Below are positions 46,028 through 57,318 of a stretch of DNA of 59,852 nt, one piece after another. The notes beneath the pieces are model-generated. The model did not search any database and was not told the DNA's origin. It saw only the letters and a list, made by a program, of their open reading frames with translations. Both the position numbers and the translations under genes were made by a program. Source of the DNA: Enhydrobacter sp. (GTDB lineage Bacteria; Pseudomonadota; Alphaproteobacteria; Reyranellales; Reyranellaceae); contig JAHCJV010000030.1 in NCBI GenBank assembly GCA_026126105.1, positions 1 to 59,852 of the forward strand, in the 5' to 3' direction. Within the stretch, counting starts at the first letter, position 1. The number at the start of each line of letters is the position of its first letter.

Positions 46028-47077
46028 TTGCGCATCGCCATCGTGTCCGACGCCTGGCGCCCGCAAATCAACGGTGTGGTGCGCACGATCGAGACCATCG
46101 CCAGGCTGCTGCAGGCCGACGGCCATGAGGTCGAGGTGTTCGGGCCAGACCGCTTCCGCACCATTCCCTGCCCGACCTATCCCGAGATTCGCCTCTCGTT
46201 ATTCCCAGCCTCGCGGCTCCGCCATATGCTGAAGCTGTTCGCGCCCGATGCGATCCATCTCGTGACAGAAGGACCGCTTGGCTGGGCGGCGCGTGGATTC
46301 TGCCGGAAACACGGCATTCCGTTCACGACCGCCTATCACACGCGCTTCCCCGAATATGTCCACGCGCGCATCCGGGTACCACTGGCCTGGAGTTACGCCT
46401 TCGTACGCTGGTTCCATGCGCCGTCCGCAGGCGTCCTGGTCGTGGCGCAATCGATCCGCGACGAGCTGACCACGCACGGGTTCAAGAACCTCGTGCCGTG
46501 GTCGCGCGGAGTCGACATCACCGCCTTCAAGCCGCAGCCTCGCAAGCAACTCCCGGATCCGCGGCCGATCTGGCTCTATGCCGGGCGGCTCGCGGTCGAG
46601 AAGAACATCAAGGCCTTCCTCGAGCTCGAGCTGCCAGGCACGAAGTGGGTGGTAGGCGGCGGCCCTCAGATGAAGGAGCTGCAGCACCGCTTCAAGGATG
46701 CTCGCTTTTTCGGCTCGGTCAGCGCGGACGAGCTATCGGCGCGTTACGCCCAGGCCAACTGCTTCGTCTTTCCGAGCCGCACCGACACCTTCGGCCTGGT
46801 GATGGTCGAGGCGCTTGCCTCCGGCGTTCCCGTCGCCGGCTATCCCGTGCCCGGCCCGCTCGACATCGTCACCACGCCTAAAGTAGGCGCGCTGAACGAG
46901 GACCTGCGCACCGCCTGCCTCGCCGCTATCCACTGCAAGCCAGCCGACTGCCGCGCTCACGCCGAGACCTTCACCTGGGCTCGGTGCGCAGCCCAGTTCC
47001 TTGACGCGCTTCGCCCTATCCCGCGCGGCAGTTGGCACCCCCTCAAGCGCCGCGCGGTCCCGAACGCAGCGTCTTGA
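46028..47077 (+). CDS. GT4 glycosyltransferase, probable diacylglycerol glucosyltransferase (Agt-like)
   Basis: A 349-residue GT-B enzyme starting with TTG (MRIAIVSDAWRPQINGVVRTIE). The N-terminal domain has a glycine-poor acceptor site with HTRFPEYV. The C-terminal nucleotide-sugar domain holds WLYAGRLAVEKNIKAFLEL and PSRTDTFGLVMVEALASGVPV. It lies 5 bp after plcP. In the known plcP-agt pairs Agt transfers glucose or glucuronate to the diacylglycerol made by PlcP, forming a phosphorus-free lipid. The sugar cannot be predicted. Confidence 0.8.
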   Translation: MRIAIVSDAWRPQINGVVRTIETIARLLQADGHEVEVFGPDRFRTIPCPTYPEIRLSLFPASRLRHMLKLFAPDAIHLVTEGPLGWAARGFCRKHGIPFTTAYHTRFPEYVHARIRVPLAWSYAFVRWFHAPSAGVLVVAQSIRDELTTHGFKNLVPWSRGVDITAFKPQPRKQLPDPRPIWLYAGRLAVEKNIKAFLELELPGTKWVVGGGPQMKELQHRFKDARFFGSVSADELSARYAQANCFVFPSRTDTFGLVMVEALASGVPVAGYPVPGPLDIVTTPKVGALNEDLRTACLAAIHCKPADCRAHAETFTWARCAAQFLDALRPIPRGSWHPLKRRAVPNAAS

Positions 47078-47121
47078 AGAGCCGCCTCCGTGCGCCCAGA
47101 TTTGGCCAACGGAGGCTGACG

Positions 47122-47508
47122 ATGCCAGAGCTAAACCATCTCATCGTTTGGTCAAGGGACAAGCGCGCTTCGGCGAAGTTCCTGGGGGATATGCTTGGCG
47201 TTCCGGTGGGCGCCGAGTGGGGTCCGTTCATTCCTGTGAAGACCAGCAACGGTGTCACGCTTGACTTCATTGACGGCGAAGGGGATGTGCGGATGCAGCA
47301 CTACGCATTCCTGGTCGACGATGCGGAGTTCGATGCGGCCTTCGAGCGCATCCAGAAGGCCGGCCTTACCTATTGGGCCGATCCGCACAAGGAGCAGCCC
47401 GGCAAGATCAATCGGCATTGGAACGGTCGCGGCGTCTATTTCGAGGATCCGAACGGTCATCTGCTCGAGCTGATCACCAAGCCATACGGCGATCTCGCCG
47501 CGCTTTGA
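47122..47508 (+). CDS. VOC family protein (glyoxalase-like)
   Basis: A 128-residue single-module vicinal-oxygen-chelate protein. MPELNHLIVWSRDKRASAKFLGDMLG carries a first-strand histidine, MQHYAFLVDD a second, and YFEDPNGHLLELIT the typical glutamate. GGAGG precedes the ATG at 47122 by 8 nt. It could be a lactoylglutathione lyase-like or resistance protein; no substrate can be assigned. It follows the glycosyltransferase by 44 bp. Confidence 0.85.
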   Translation: MPELNHLIVWSRDKRASAKFLGDMLGVPVGAEWGPFIPVKTSNGVTLDFIDGEGDVRMQHYAFLVDDAEFDAAFERIQKAGLTYWADPHKEQPGKINRHWNGRGVYFEDPNGHLLELITKPYGDLAAL

Positions 47509-47547
47509 GATCGGACGCGCGCTCTTCGCTGCTGCTATGCTGATGCG

Positions 47548-48486
47548 ATGCCGCTCCGCCCCGCGCCCGCGAGCGATACCTCGCGTTTCCTTCTCGGTGC
47601 GCTGTGCGCGTTGGGAACGATCCTTATCTGGGCGGGATGGCTGGTGGCGATGCGGGTCGGCATGGCGGCCAATCTTGGTGTCCTCGATCTCATCGCGCTC
47701 CGCTTTGCGGTAGCGGGCGCGATCCTGCTTCCGGTCGTGCTGCGGCGAGGCTGGGCATTCGACCGTCTGCGTTGGCCGGGCCTGCTGGCGATCGCGGTCG
47801 GCGGTGGCGCGGCGTACAATCTCTCCGTCGGCGCGGGGCTGATCTTTGCGCCGGTGTCTCACGCCAGCGCCTTTACCCAGGGTGTGCTCCCGCTCACCAC
47901 GGCAATCGTGGCGGCGGTCATGCTCGGCGAGCGGCTGCCGCGAACCCGCAAGGCCGGCATCGCCCTTATCGTGGTCGGCGCGGTCACAATTGCCGGCGTG
48001 AGTGCCCTTGCCCTCGGCCGGCAGAGCGTCGGCCATCTGATTCTGGTTTCGGCGACCGTCCTGTGGGCCATCTACTCCGTCGTGCTGCGCCGTTCGCGCC
48101 TCGACGGGTTGCATGCCACGGCCATCGCGGCCGTTGCTTCCTGCATCGCCTACCTCCCGATCTATCTGATGCTCGTCGGGCCGCAGCGCCTGCTCGCCGC
48201 CCCCTGGCAGGAGGTGCTGTGGCAGGGTGCCTATCAGGGAGTGCTGACCGCCCTGGTATCCATGGTAATGTACGGCTACGCGATCGTGCTGATCGGTCCG
48301 TCCGCCGCAGCGGCCTTCATCTCTTTGGGCCCGGTGATCGCCGCCCTGCTCGCGATTCCGATTCTGCACGAGTGGCCGAGCCTGACGGACTGGATCGGCA
48401 TCGCCGTGATCAGCGCCGGAGTCTATCTCGCGAGTGGCGGTCCGCTGCCGCTTACTTGGGCCAGTCAGCCGGCTCGCCGGCCTTGA
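47548..48486 (+). CDS. EamA/DMT family transporter
   Basis: A 312-residue membrane protein with about ten transmembrane segments and two EamA repeats (first ILIWAGWLVAMRVGM... to about residue 150, second HLILVSATVLWAIYSVVLRRS... to 300). Only distantly similar to the transporter at 16822-17724. Substrate unknown. Its last 35 bp overlap the 3' end of the converging RraA-like gene. Confidence 0.87.
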   Translation: MPLRPAPASDTSRFLLGALCALGTILIWAGWLVAMRVGMAANLGVLDLIALRFAVAGAILLPVVLRRGWAFDRLRWPGLLAIAVGGGAAYNLSVGAGLIFAPVSHASAFTQGVLPLTTAIVAAVMLGERLPRTRKAGIALIVVGAVTIAGVSALALGRQSVGHLILVSATVLWAIYSVVLRRSRLDGLHATAIAAVASCIAYLPIYLMLVGPQRLLAAPWQEVLWQGAYQGVLTALVSMVMYGYAIVLIGPSAAAAFISLGPVIAALLAIPILHEWPSLTDWIGIAVISAGVYLASGGPLPLTWASQPARRP

Positions 48487-49189
48487 TCCACGCGGCGTAA
48501 TCGGCCTTGGTCTGGTCGTTGGGCGGATAGACACCGGGGATCTCGCGGCCCTGGCCGATCCGGATGGCGACGAACTTCTCCAGCCGCTCCTGCTCGAAGG
48601 AATCGCGTGCGACCTCGTCGGCGAGATGGCGCGGCACGACGATGGCACCGTCCTCGTCGGCCACGATCACGTCGCCCGGATAGACCGGCACGCCGCAGAT
48701 GCCGACCGGCGTCTGGACCTCGACGGGGTGCAGATTCGCCATGCTGGGAGGCGCAGCGGCGGCGGTGCAATAGACGGGAAAGTCGAACTTGCCGATCACC
48801 GGCGAGTCGCGCATCGCGCCATCGCTCAGCACGCCCGCGACACCGCGGACCTTGAGGCGCAAGGCAAGGATATCGCCCAGCGTGCCCGAGCGCGTGTTGC
48901 CCTCGGTCCCGATGACCAGCACGTGGCCGGCCGGCGTCTCTTCGATCGCGGCGCGCTGCGCACTCGGCGGATCGGCGGGGGTGGGCGGCTTGTCGAGATC
49001 CTCCCGGCTCGGAATGTAGCGCAACGTGTAAGCCGGTCCGACCAGCCGCGCCGCCTTGGGATTGAGCGGCTTCACGCCGGCGATCGCGCAGTTGCGGAAG
49101 CCGCGTTTCATCATCTGCATCGAGACCGTGGCAGTGCTCGCATAAAGAAAGTTCTTTGTGGTTTCCGCCGACAGAGGCGCACTGGACAT
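48452..49189 (-). CDS. RraA-like / HMG aldolase family protein
   Basis: 245 residues. Family features are GVKPLNPKAARLVGPAYTLRY, GTEGNTRSGTLGDILALRLKVRGVAGVLSDGAMRDSP (near residues 93-130; the GD...R...D metal/substrate site) and VYPGDVIVADEDGAIVVP. The family includes 4-hydroxy-4-methyl-2-oxoglutarate aldolases and the RNase E inhibitor RraA. Extra N- and C-terminal segments (YPPNDQTKADYAAWIKAG) point to a metabolic aldolase or decarboxylase, not the RNase regulator. It lies just downstream of xseA on the same strand. Confidence 0.85.
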   Translation of the reverse strand: MSSAPLSAETTKNFLYASTATVSMQMMKRGFRNCAIAGVKPLNPKAARLVGPAYTLRYIPSREDLDKPPTPADPPSAQRAAIEETPAGHVLVIGTEGNTRSGTLGDILALRLKVRGVAGVLSDGAMRDSPVIGKFDFPVYCTAAAAPPSMANLHPVEVQTPVGICGVPVYPGDVIVADEDGAIVVPRHLADEVARDSFEQERLEKFVAIRIGQGREIPGVYPPNDQTKADYAAWIKAGEPADWPK

Positions 49190-49200
49190 TCTTTCCCCCT

Positions 49201-50718
49201 TTACAACAACGATCCTTGATTGCCGCCACCGGTGTCGCGCTTGCGCGGCACAGGAGCGGAACGCGGCGTGCCGACGGCAGTGCCGTCGCCGATCCGCGCG
49301 CGCACCTCCCCATCGCCGAACTCGATGCCGATCGTGTCACCCGACCGCAGGCCCGCCGCGGCGAGCACTGGCTGGCCGTCCTTGTCGCGCACCAGGGCGA
49401 AGCCGCGCCTCAGAACCGAGTGGAACGAATAACTCTCGAGCAGCTTTCCGATCTGATCGACCTGGCGCTGGCCGTGCTGCAGCAGGTCGGCCGAATGCCG
49501 CTGCAGGCGGGCGCCGAACTGCTCGAGCCGATCGAAGGCGCGGGCATATTTCTGCAGGGCATCGCCCTTGAAGCGCCGCATTGCGCCGTCGAGTGCGCGT
49601 CCCTCGCTCGCAAGGAGCTGCTCCTTGGCGTTTATCACCGCGACTGGACTGGTAAGGCGTGCGCGTTCAAGTTCATGGCCACGCCGCTCGACCAGCGCGC
49701 GCGTCGCGATCGCCAGCCGCTCGCCGCTGACATCGACCCGTTGCTGGCGTTCCTCGATCAGGCGGCGCGGATCGCCCAGTCCGCGCACCAGACCGCTCAG
49801 CTCGGTCGAGGCCTCGCGCAGCGCGCGGGTCATGCAGGCCATGGTGCGCTGGCCGAAATCCAGCGTCTGCGCCAGCAGGTCGGCACGCACGGGGACCGCC
49901 ATCTCCGCGGCGGCGGTCGGCGTCGGCGCGCGGCGATCGGAGGCGAAATCGATCAGGGTGGTGTCGGTCTCGTGGCCGACGGCGGAAATCAGCGGGATCG
50001 TCGAGGCGGCGGCGGCACGCACCACAATCTCCTCGTTGAAAGCCCAGAGATCCTCGAGGCTGCCACCGCCGCGCGCGACGATCAGCACACCTGGGCGCGG
50101 TACGGGCCCTTCCACGGGCAGGTGATTGAAGCCGGCGATCGCCGCCGCCACCTCGCCCGCTGCCTTCTCGCCCTGCACCGACACCGGCCAGACCAGAACA
50201 CGCCGCGGGAAACGGTCGGCGAGTCGGTGCAGGATGTCGCGGATCACCGCGCCCGACGGCGATGTCACGACGCCGATCACCTCGGGCAGGAACGGCAGTG
50301 GCCGCTTTCGTTCCTGGGCGAACAATCCCTCGGCAGCGAGCTTCTTGCGCCTGTCCTCCAGCAGCTTCAGCAGCGCGCCTTCGCCCGCCAGCTCCATGGT
50401 GTCGATGATGATCTGGTAGCGCGACGAACCGGGATAGGTGGTGATCTTGCCGGTGGCGATCACCTCCATGCCTTCCTCGATCTTGATGCCAAGCCGGGGC
50501 ACCGTGCCCTTCCAGCAGACGCCGTCCAGCACGGCGTTCTCGTCCTTCAGGCGGAAATAGCAATGGCCCGAGCGCGGAAAGGACGGCTGGCTGATCTCAC
50601 CCCGCACCCGTACGCGCGGGAACGCTCCCTCGAGCTGCCGCTTCAGGGCGAACGAGAGCTCGGAGACAGAGAACTCCGGTACGTTGCCGACAATCGACGG
50701 GGGATCGAGGTTTTCCAT
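49201..50718 (-). CDS. xseA: Exodeoxyribonuclease VII large subunit
   Basis: A 505-residue nuclease subunit that degrades single-stranded DNA with XseB. The N-terminal OB fold (FSVSELSFALKRQLEGAFPRVRVRGEIS, GHCYFRLKDENAVLDGVCW) precedes the catalytic region with IGVVTSPSGAVIRDIL, LIVARGGGSLEDLWAFNEE and ISAVGHETDTTLIDFASDRRAPTPTAAAE. A long coiled-coil part and a C-terminal tail with GFALVRDKDGQP follow. xseB is not in the window. Divergent from purD, with 58 bp between the starts. Confidence 0.96.
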   Translation of the reverse strand: MENLDPPSIVGNVPEFSVSELSFALKRQLEGAFPRVRVRGEISQPSFPRSGHCYFRLKDENAVLDGVCWKGTVPRLGIKIEEGMEVIATGKITTYPGSSRYQIIIDTMELAGEGALLKLLEDRRKKLAAEGLFAQERKRPLPFLPEVIGVVTSPSGAVIRDILHRLADRFPRRVLVWPVSVQGEKAAGEVAAAIAGFNHLPVEGPVPRPGVLIVARGGGSLEDLWAFNEEIVVRAAAASTIPLISAVGHETDTTLIDFASDRRAPTPTAAAEMAVPVRADLLAQTLDFGQRTMACMTRALREASTELSGLVRGLGDPRRLIEERQQRVDVSGERLAIATRALVERRGHELERARLTSPVAVINAKEQLLASEGRALDGAMRRFKGDALQKYARAFDRLEQFGARLQRHSADLLQHGQRQVDQIGKLLESYSFHSVLRRGFALVRDKDGQPVLAAAGLRSGDTIGIEFGDGEVRARIGDGTAVGTPRSAPVPRKRDTGGGNQGSLL

Positions 50719-50776
50719 TGTTGCGGTAAGCCTAGCGGCTTGTCGGACTGGCGCAAACTGTGGTCAAAGCCGAGCC

Positions 50777-52054
50777 ATGCGAATTCTGGTTGTCGGCGGC
50801 GGCGGCCGCGAACATGCTCTTTGCTGGGCGATTGCCGCATCGCCCCTGTGTACGAAGCTGTTCTGTGCACCCGGCAATGCCGGTATCGCCCAGGTAGCCG
50901 AGTGCGCAGACGTCGGCGCCGAGGATATTCCGGGGCAGGTCTCCCTCGCCCAGCGCGAAAAGATCGACTTCGCGGTGATCGGGCCGGACGCGCCGCTGGT
51001 CGCCGGCATGGCGGATGCCTTTACGGCGGCCGGCATAAAGGTGTTCGGGCCCTCGAAGAAAGCCGCCCAGCTCGAAGGTTCCAAGAGCTTTACCAAGGAG
51101 CTGTGCAAGCGGCACAATATTCCGACTGCCGCCTACGAGCGCTTTACCGACCTCACCAAGGCCGAGGCCTACATCACAAGGCAGGGTGCCCCGATCGTGG
51201 TGAAGGCCGATGGGCTCGCCGCCGGCAAGGGCGTGATCGTGGCCGAGACCGTCGCTCAGGCCGTAGAGGCGGTGCGCGACATGCTGTCGGGCAATCGCTT
51301 CGGTGCTGCCGGCGCCGCAGTCGTGATCGAGGAATTCATGGAAGGCGAGGAGGTCAGCCTCTTCGCGCTGTCCGACGGCGAGCACGTGCTACCCCTTGCC
51401 GGTGCGCAGGACCACAAGCGTGCCTTCGACGGCGACAAGGGACCGAACACCGGCGGCATGGGTGCATACTCGCCGGTGCCGATTCTCGATCAGGCGACGT
51501 TCAACCGCGCGATGAGCGAGATCGTGCTGCCGACAGTGAAGGCGTTGAAGGACGAGGGCACGCCGTTCAAGGGTGTGCTCTATGCCGGGCTGATGATCGG
51601 CAAGACCGGTCCGAGGCTCGTCGAATACAACTGCCGTTTCGGCGACCCGGAGTGCCAGGTGCTGATGATGCGCCTCAAGTCGGATATCGTGCCGGCGCTG
51701 ATGGCCTGTGCCGACGGCGGCCTGAAGCATTTCGACCTGCGCTGGTCGAGCGATGCGGCACTGACAGTGATCCTTGCCACCAAGGGCTATCCGGACGCAT
51801 ACGCCAGAGGCAGCGAAATCCGCGGTCTGGAGGCGGCCGCGAAGGTCGAGGGTGTCGAGATCTTCCACGCCGGGACGAAGGCCGAAGGTGGTCGGATTCT
51901 GGCCAACGGCGGCCGCGTCCTGAACGTCACGGCGTTGGCACCGACCGTGCAGGAAGCCCGAGAGCGGGCTTACCGAGCCGTGGATCTGATCGATTGGCCG
52001 GAAGGCTTTTGCCGGCGCGATATCGCATGGCGGGCAGGCATTCCACGGCCGTGA
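50777..52054 (+). CDS. purD: Phosphoribosylamine-glycine ligase
   Basis: A 425-residue ATP-grasp enzyme that makes glycinamide ribonucleotide in purine synthesis. MRILVVGGGGREHALCWAIA, FGPSKKAAQLEGSKSFTKELC, VKADGLAAGKGVIVAET, DHKRAFDGDKGPNTGGMGAYSP and EYNCRFGDPECQ are all diagnostic. I start at the ATG at 50777, where the family begins; 31 in-frame codons before it have no homology and overlap the xseA start. Normal length. Confidence 0.96.
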   Translation: MRILVVGGGGREHALCWAIAASPLCTKLFCAPGNAGIAQVAECADVGAEDIPGQVSLAQREKIDFAVIGPDAPLVAGMADAFTAAGIKVFGPSKKAAQLEGSKSFTKELCKRHNIPTAAYERFTDLTKAEAYITRQGAPIVVKADGLAAGKGVIVAETVAQAVEAVRDMLSGNRFGAAGAAVVIEEFMEGEEVSLFALSDGEHVLPLAGAQDHKRAFDGDKGPNTGGMGAYSPVPILDQATFNRAMSEIVLPTVKALKDEGTPFKGVLYAGLMIGKTGPRLVEYNCRFGDPECQVLMMRLKSDIVPALMACADGGLKHFDLRWSSDAALTVILATKGYPDAYARGSEIRGLEAAAKVEGVEIFHAGTKAEGGRILANGGRVLNVTALAPTVQEARERAYRAVDLIDWPEGFCRRDIAWRAGIPRP

Positions 52055-52086
52055 CACTGGGCCCCGTGGGCCGCTAGGGTGACACC

Positions 52087-53211
52087 ATGCCCGACGCAAT
52101 CACCGACTCCCAGCGCCTGCTGGCCCAGCTCCGCTTTCCCTGTGGCGACGTCCCGGATCCCGGCGTCATAAAGAATGTCGCGCCCGGCATTTACTGGCTG
52201 CGCATGCCGCTTCCCTTCCAGCTCAATCACATCAACCTGTGGCTGATCGACGAAAAGAATGGCTGGACCATCGTCGACACCGGCATCAACACCGATGCCA
52301 CCCGCGAGCTGTGGGAGAAGATCTTCGCCGAGCAGCTCGGCGGCAAACCGGTGATCAGGATCGTGGCAACGCACCTCCATCCGGACCACGTCGGTCTCGC
52401 CGGCTGGCTATGCGAGCGCTGGAACGCGCCGCTGCTGATGACGCTCGGCGAATACATGAGCGCCGTCGCTGCCCGCAACGACTTCATCGAAAACGAGGAC
52501 ATGCGCGCGGCCCATCTGCTGCGCAACGGCGTGCCGGTCGCGAGCATCCCCCTGTTCCACCGCCACAAAGGCGGCTACGCCAAGGGCGTGGCGCCGCTGC
52601 CATCGTCTTTCCAGCGCTTGATCCATGCCCATCCGATTACCCTGGGCGGCCATCGTTGGGACGTGATCGTCGGCCGCGGCCATGCGCCCGAACACGCCTC
52701 GCTGTGGTGCCCCGAGCTCAATGTGCTGATCGCCGGCGACCAGGTGCTGCCCAAGATCAGCACCAATGTCGGCGTGTGGCCGAACGAGCCATTCGCAGAT
52801 GCGCTGACGTGGTTTCTCGACGGCTTCTCGCGCTTCCGCCGCCTGCCGGCCGACGCCCTCGTGCTGCCGAGCCATGGCTTTCCTTTCGTCGGCATGCATA
52901 CGCGGCTCGACCAGCTCGTGGCCCATCACGATGCCCGGCTGAACGACATCACCGCGGCGATCGCCCGGACCGGCACCCGCGGCTCGACGGGTTGGGACAT
53001 GGTGCCGGTGCTGTTCCCGCGCCATCTCGACAACAACCAGGTCGTCTTCGCCTTCGGCGAGACGCTGGCGCATCTGCATTGTCTCGAGACCCGCGCGCGG
53101 GTGAAGCGGACCGTGGTCGACGGCGTGCATCGCTTCGTCGCGCTGCTCGACACCGGCACGTCGCCGTCGGACGATTCCGAGGCCGAAATGATGGATACTG
53201 GTACGGCCTGA
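52087..53211 (+). CDS. MBL-fold metallohydrolase
   Basis: A 374-residue metallo-beta-lactamase-fold protein. The zinc motif [12 protein letters not shown] is near residue 97, [13 protein letters not shown] supplies the next His, [12 protein letters not shown] the bridging Asp, and [10 protein letters not shown] the last His. The C-terminal helical extension with [28 protein letters not shown] resembles the LACTB2-like C-domain. Likely hydrolase of a thioester or related compound, unassigned. It sits between purD and queA on the same strand. Confidence 0.87.
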   Translation: MPDAITDSQRLLAQLRFPCGDVPDPGVIKNVAPGIYWLRMPLPFQLNHINLWLIDEKNGWTIVDTGINTDATRELWEKIFAEQLGGKPVIRIVATHLHPDHVGLAGWLCERWNAPLLMTLGEYMSAVAARNDFIENEDMRAAHLLRNGVPVASIPLFHRHKGGYAKGVAPLPSSFQRLIHAHPITLGGHRWDVIVGRGHAPEHASLWCPELNVLIAGDQVLPKISTNVGVWPNEPFADALTWFLDGFSRFRRLPADALVLPSHGFPFVGMHTRLDQLVAHHDARLNDITAAIARTGTRGSTGWDMVPVLFPRHLDNNQVVFAFGETLAHLHCLETRARVKRTVVDGVHRFVALLDTGTSPSDDSEAEMMDTGTA

Positions 53212-53216
53212 GCTCA

Positions 53217-54227
53217 ATGCGGGTCGATCTTTTCGACTTTCACCTTCCACCCGATCTCATCGCGCAACGGCCCGCCTCCCCCCGGGACTCGGCGCGCCTG
53301 CTCGACGTGACGGGCGACGCCCTGCATGACCGCACCGTGCGTGAGCTGCCGAACCTGCTCCAGGCCGGCGATCTGCTGGTGTTCAATGACACCAAGGTGA
53401 TCCCTGCGCGGTTGCTCGGAACGCGGGCGAGCGGCGGCCGAGTCGAAGCATTGCTGATCCGTCAGCAGGGTTCGGATCGATGGCTGGTCTTCGCCCGTCC
53501 CGGCAAGCGTCTCAAGGTGGGCGATGCCCTGACGTTCGGCGTCCTGGGCGGCCGCGTCGCCGCCAAGCAGGACGACGGGACGATCGAGATCGTCTTCGAC
53601 CGCGGCGGCGTAGACCTGATGGCTGCCATTGAGGCAGCGGGCGCCGTTCCGCTGCCGCCCTATATCCGTGGCGGCACGGCCGATGCGCGCGACCGCACCG
53701 ACTATCAGACGCTGTTCGCCAAGGTCGACGGCTCCGTCGCCGCACCTACAGCCGGCCTGCACTTCACGCCCGAGCTCATGGCGGCCCTCGATGCCGCCGG
53801 CGTCCGCACGGCCAGCGTCACGCTCCATGTCGGCGCTGGCACCTTTCAGCCGGTCCGCGTCGCCGACACCGACGAACACGTCATGCATTCCGAATGGGGC
53901 GAGGTCCCGCAGGCGACGGCCGACGCCATCGCCGCAGCGACGCGCGTCGTCAGCATCGGCACGACTGCATTGCGCCTGCTCGAATCGGTGGCGCGGGACG
54001 GGCCGATGCGCGCCTGGGCCGGAGAAACCGACATCTTCATCACACCGGGCTATCGCTTCCAGGTCGTCGACATGCTGCTGACCAACTTCCATTTGCCACG
54101 CTCGACCCTGTTCATGCTGGTTTCCGCTTTCGCGGGGCTGGAGCGTATGAAGCGCGCCTATGCGTACGCGATCGCCGGGCGATACCGCTTCTATTCCTAC
54201 GGCGATTGCTGTTTGTTGCGGCGATGA
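53217..54227 (+). CDS. queA: S-adenosylmethionine:tRNA ribosyltransferase-isomerase
   Basis: A 336-residue enzyme that transfers and isomerises the ribose of SAM onto preQ1-tRNA, giving epoxyqueuosine. Visible landmarks are [71 protein letters not shown] and [19 protein letters not shown]. The start ATG is 53217. The stop overlaps the tgt ATG (ATGA at 54224-54227), coupling two successive queuosine-pathway enzymes. Confidence 0.97.
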   Translation: MRVDLFDFHLPPDLIAQRPASPRDSARLLDVTGDALHDRTVRELPNLLQAGDLLVFNDTKVIPARLLGTRASGGRVEALLIRQQGSDRWLVFARPGKRLKVGDALTFGVLGGRVAAKQDDGTIEIVFDRGGVDLMAAIEAAGAVPLPPYIRGGTADARDRTDYQTLFAKVDGSVAAPTAGLHFTPELMAALDAAGVRTASVTLHVGAGTFQPVRVADTDEHVMHSEWGEVPQATADAIAAATRVVSIGTTALRLLESVARDGPMRAWAGETDIFITPGYRFQVVDMLLTNFHLPRSTLFMLVSAFAGLERMKRAYAYAIAGRYRFYSYGDCCLLRR

Positions 54228-55348
54228 GCCTGTCCTTCGACCTCATGGGCACCGACGGCGCCGCGCGGCGCGGCCGCCTGACGACCGCGCACGGGACTGT
54301 CGAGACGCCGACCTTCATGCCTGTCGGCACGGCGGGTACGGTAAAGGCCATGATGCCCCAATCGGTCGCCGAGACGGGCGCGCAGATCGTGCTCGGCAAC
54401 ACCTTCCATCTGATGCTGAAGCCGGGAGCAGAACGGGTGGCGGCACTGGGCGGACTGCACAGGTTCATGAACTGGCCGGGGCCGATCCTCACCGACTCGG
54501 GCGGCTTCCAGGTCATGTCGCTGAAGGATCTTCGCAAGCTCGATTCCGACGGCGTCACGTTCCGTTCACCCAGCGACGGCTCGCAGCATCGTCTAACGCC
54601 CGAACGCTCGATCGAGATCCAGAACCTGCTCGATGCCGACATCACCATGTCGTTCGACGAATGCACGACCTGGCCCGTCGATGAGCCGGCGGCGGCCGCG
54701 TCAATGCGTCTGTCGATGAAGTGGGCGGCGCGCGGCCGACGCGCCTTCGAGGATCGGCCGGGCTACGGACTGTTCGGCATCGTGCAGGGCAGCATCTATC
54801 CTGCGTTGCGCGCAGAATCCGCGCAGGAGCTGGTCGATATCGGCTTCGACGGCTACGCTGTCGGCGGCCTTGCCGTCGGCGAAGGCCAGGCGATGATGTT
54901 CGCCACCCTCGACAGGACCGTGCCGCAACTGCCCGGCAACAGGCCGCGCTACCTGATGGGCGTGGGCAGGCCGGGAGATATCGTGGGCGCCGTGAAGCGC
55001 GGCATCGACATGTTCGACTGCGTGATGCCGACACGCTCTGGCCGCACCGCGCAAGGCTTCACCCGGCGCGGCGAGATCAACCTGCGCAACGCGCGTCATC
55101 GCGACGACCCGCGGCCGATCGACGAGCAGTGCGCTTGCCCCGCCTGCACGCATCACAGCCGCGCCTACCTTCATCATCTGATCCGAAGCGAGGAGATCTT
55201 GGGCGCCATGCTGCTGACCTGGCACAATCTCCACTACTATCAGGACATTATGCGTGGCCTGCGCGGCGCAATCGAAGGTGGCTCGCTGGAGTCGTGGATT
55301 GCGTCTTTCGAGAGCGAGCAGGCATTGGGAGACATACCGGCAAATTGA
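54224..55348 (+). CDS. tgt: Queuine/preQ1 tRNA-guanine transglycosylase
   Basis: A 374-residue TIM-barrel enzyme that exchanges G34 for preQ1 in tRNAs with GUN anticodons. The proton-acceptor region [12 protein letters not shown] is near residue 90, the nucleophile region [21 protein letters not shown] near 263, and the zinc site is [17 protein letters not shown] near 304. Translationally coupled to queA. pncA starts 13 bp after its stop. Confidence 0.97.
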   Translation: MSLSFDLMGTDGAARRGRLTTAHGTVETPTFMPVGTAGTVKAMMPQSVAETGAQIVLGNTFHLMLKPGAERVAALGGLHRFMNWPGPILTDSGGFQVMSLKDLRKLDSDGVTFRSPSDGSQHRLTPERSIEIQNLLDADITMSFDECTTWPVDEPAAAASMRLSMKWAARGRRAFEDRPGYGLFGIVQGSIYPALRAESAQELVDIGFDGYAVGGLAVGEGQAMMFATLDRTVPQLPGNRPRYLMGVGRPGDIVGAVKRGIDMFDCVMPTRSGRTAQGFTRRGEINLRNARHRDDPRPIDEQCACPACTHHSRAYLHHLIRSEEILGAMLLTWHNLHYYQDIMRGLRGAIEGGSLESWIASFESEQALGDIPAN

Positions 55349-55361
55349 GGGAGAGATCGGA

Positions 55362-55970
55362 ATGTCGAGCGAGGCTTTGATCGTCGTCGATATGCAGAAC
55401 GATTTCTGCGACGGCGGCGCGCTCGCCGTGCCGGGAGCGAACGCGATCGTGCCGCTGGTCAACCGCCTGATCGGCCGCTTCGACCATGTCGTGCTGACCC
55501 AGGACTGGCATCCCGGTGGCCATGCCTCCTTCGCGACCTCGTGGCCGGATGCACAGCCGTTCAGCGCCGCAAGCTTTTCCTACGGTCCTCAGACCCTTTG
55601 GCCGGCGCATTGCGTACAAGGCACCCCGGGCGCCGAGTTCCATGCTGACGTGAACGTCATCAAGGCAGAGTTGATCGTGCGCAAGGGCTTCCATGCCGGC
55701 ATCGATTCCTACTCGGCTTTCCGCGAGAACGACCGCATCACGCGCACAGGACTCGATGGCTACCTCAAGGAGCGCGGCTTCACCCGTTTGGTGATCTGCG
55801 GCTTGGCGCTCGACTATTGCGTGGCGTGGTCAGCGCTCGATGCCCGGCACGCCGGCTTCGATGTCGCTGTGGCGGTCGATGGGACCGCGGCAATCGACCT
55901 CGACGGCAGCCGGGAGAAAATGCTGGCCGAGATGCGCCAGGCGGGGGTCGAACTCGGCGTCGCCGCCTGA
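55362..55970 (+). CDS. pncA: Nicotinamidase / pyrazinamidase
   Basis: A 202-residue isochorismatase-fold amidase that converts nicotinamide to nicotinate for NAD salvage. The catalytic Asp is in ALIVVDMQNDFCDGGAL near residue 10, metal ligands are in LTQDWHPGGHASF, the Lys is in IVRKGF near 107, and the nucleophilic Cys is in CGLALDYCVAWSALDAR near 148. The ATG is preceded by GGGAGAG. It probably shares the queA-tgt transcript. Confidence 0.94.
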   Translation: MSSEALIVVDMQNDFCDGGALAVPGANAIVPLVNRLIGRFDHVVLTQDWHPGGHASFATSWPDAQPFSAASFSYGPQTLWPAHCVQGTPGAEFHADVNVIKAELIVRKGFHAGIDSYSAFRENDRITRTGLDGYLKERGFTRLVICGLALDYCVAWSALDARHAGFDVAVAVDGTAAIDLDGSREKMLAEMRQAGVELGVAA

Positions 55971-56030
55971 CGGCCTACTTCTACTGACCGGTCCAGAAGA
56001 GGATGAGGGTTGCCGCTGGCAGCCGCCGAA

Positions 56031-57233
<1,203 letters not shown>

Positions 57234-57318
57234 CTTGGGCTACTCCCGGCACAACGATTGTATTTGCTGGGTTAGCACCGGGAGCCGACACTGCCAATGC
57301 CCGTCCGCCGTGCGAGAT

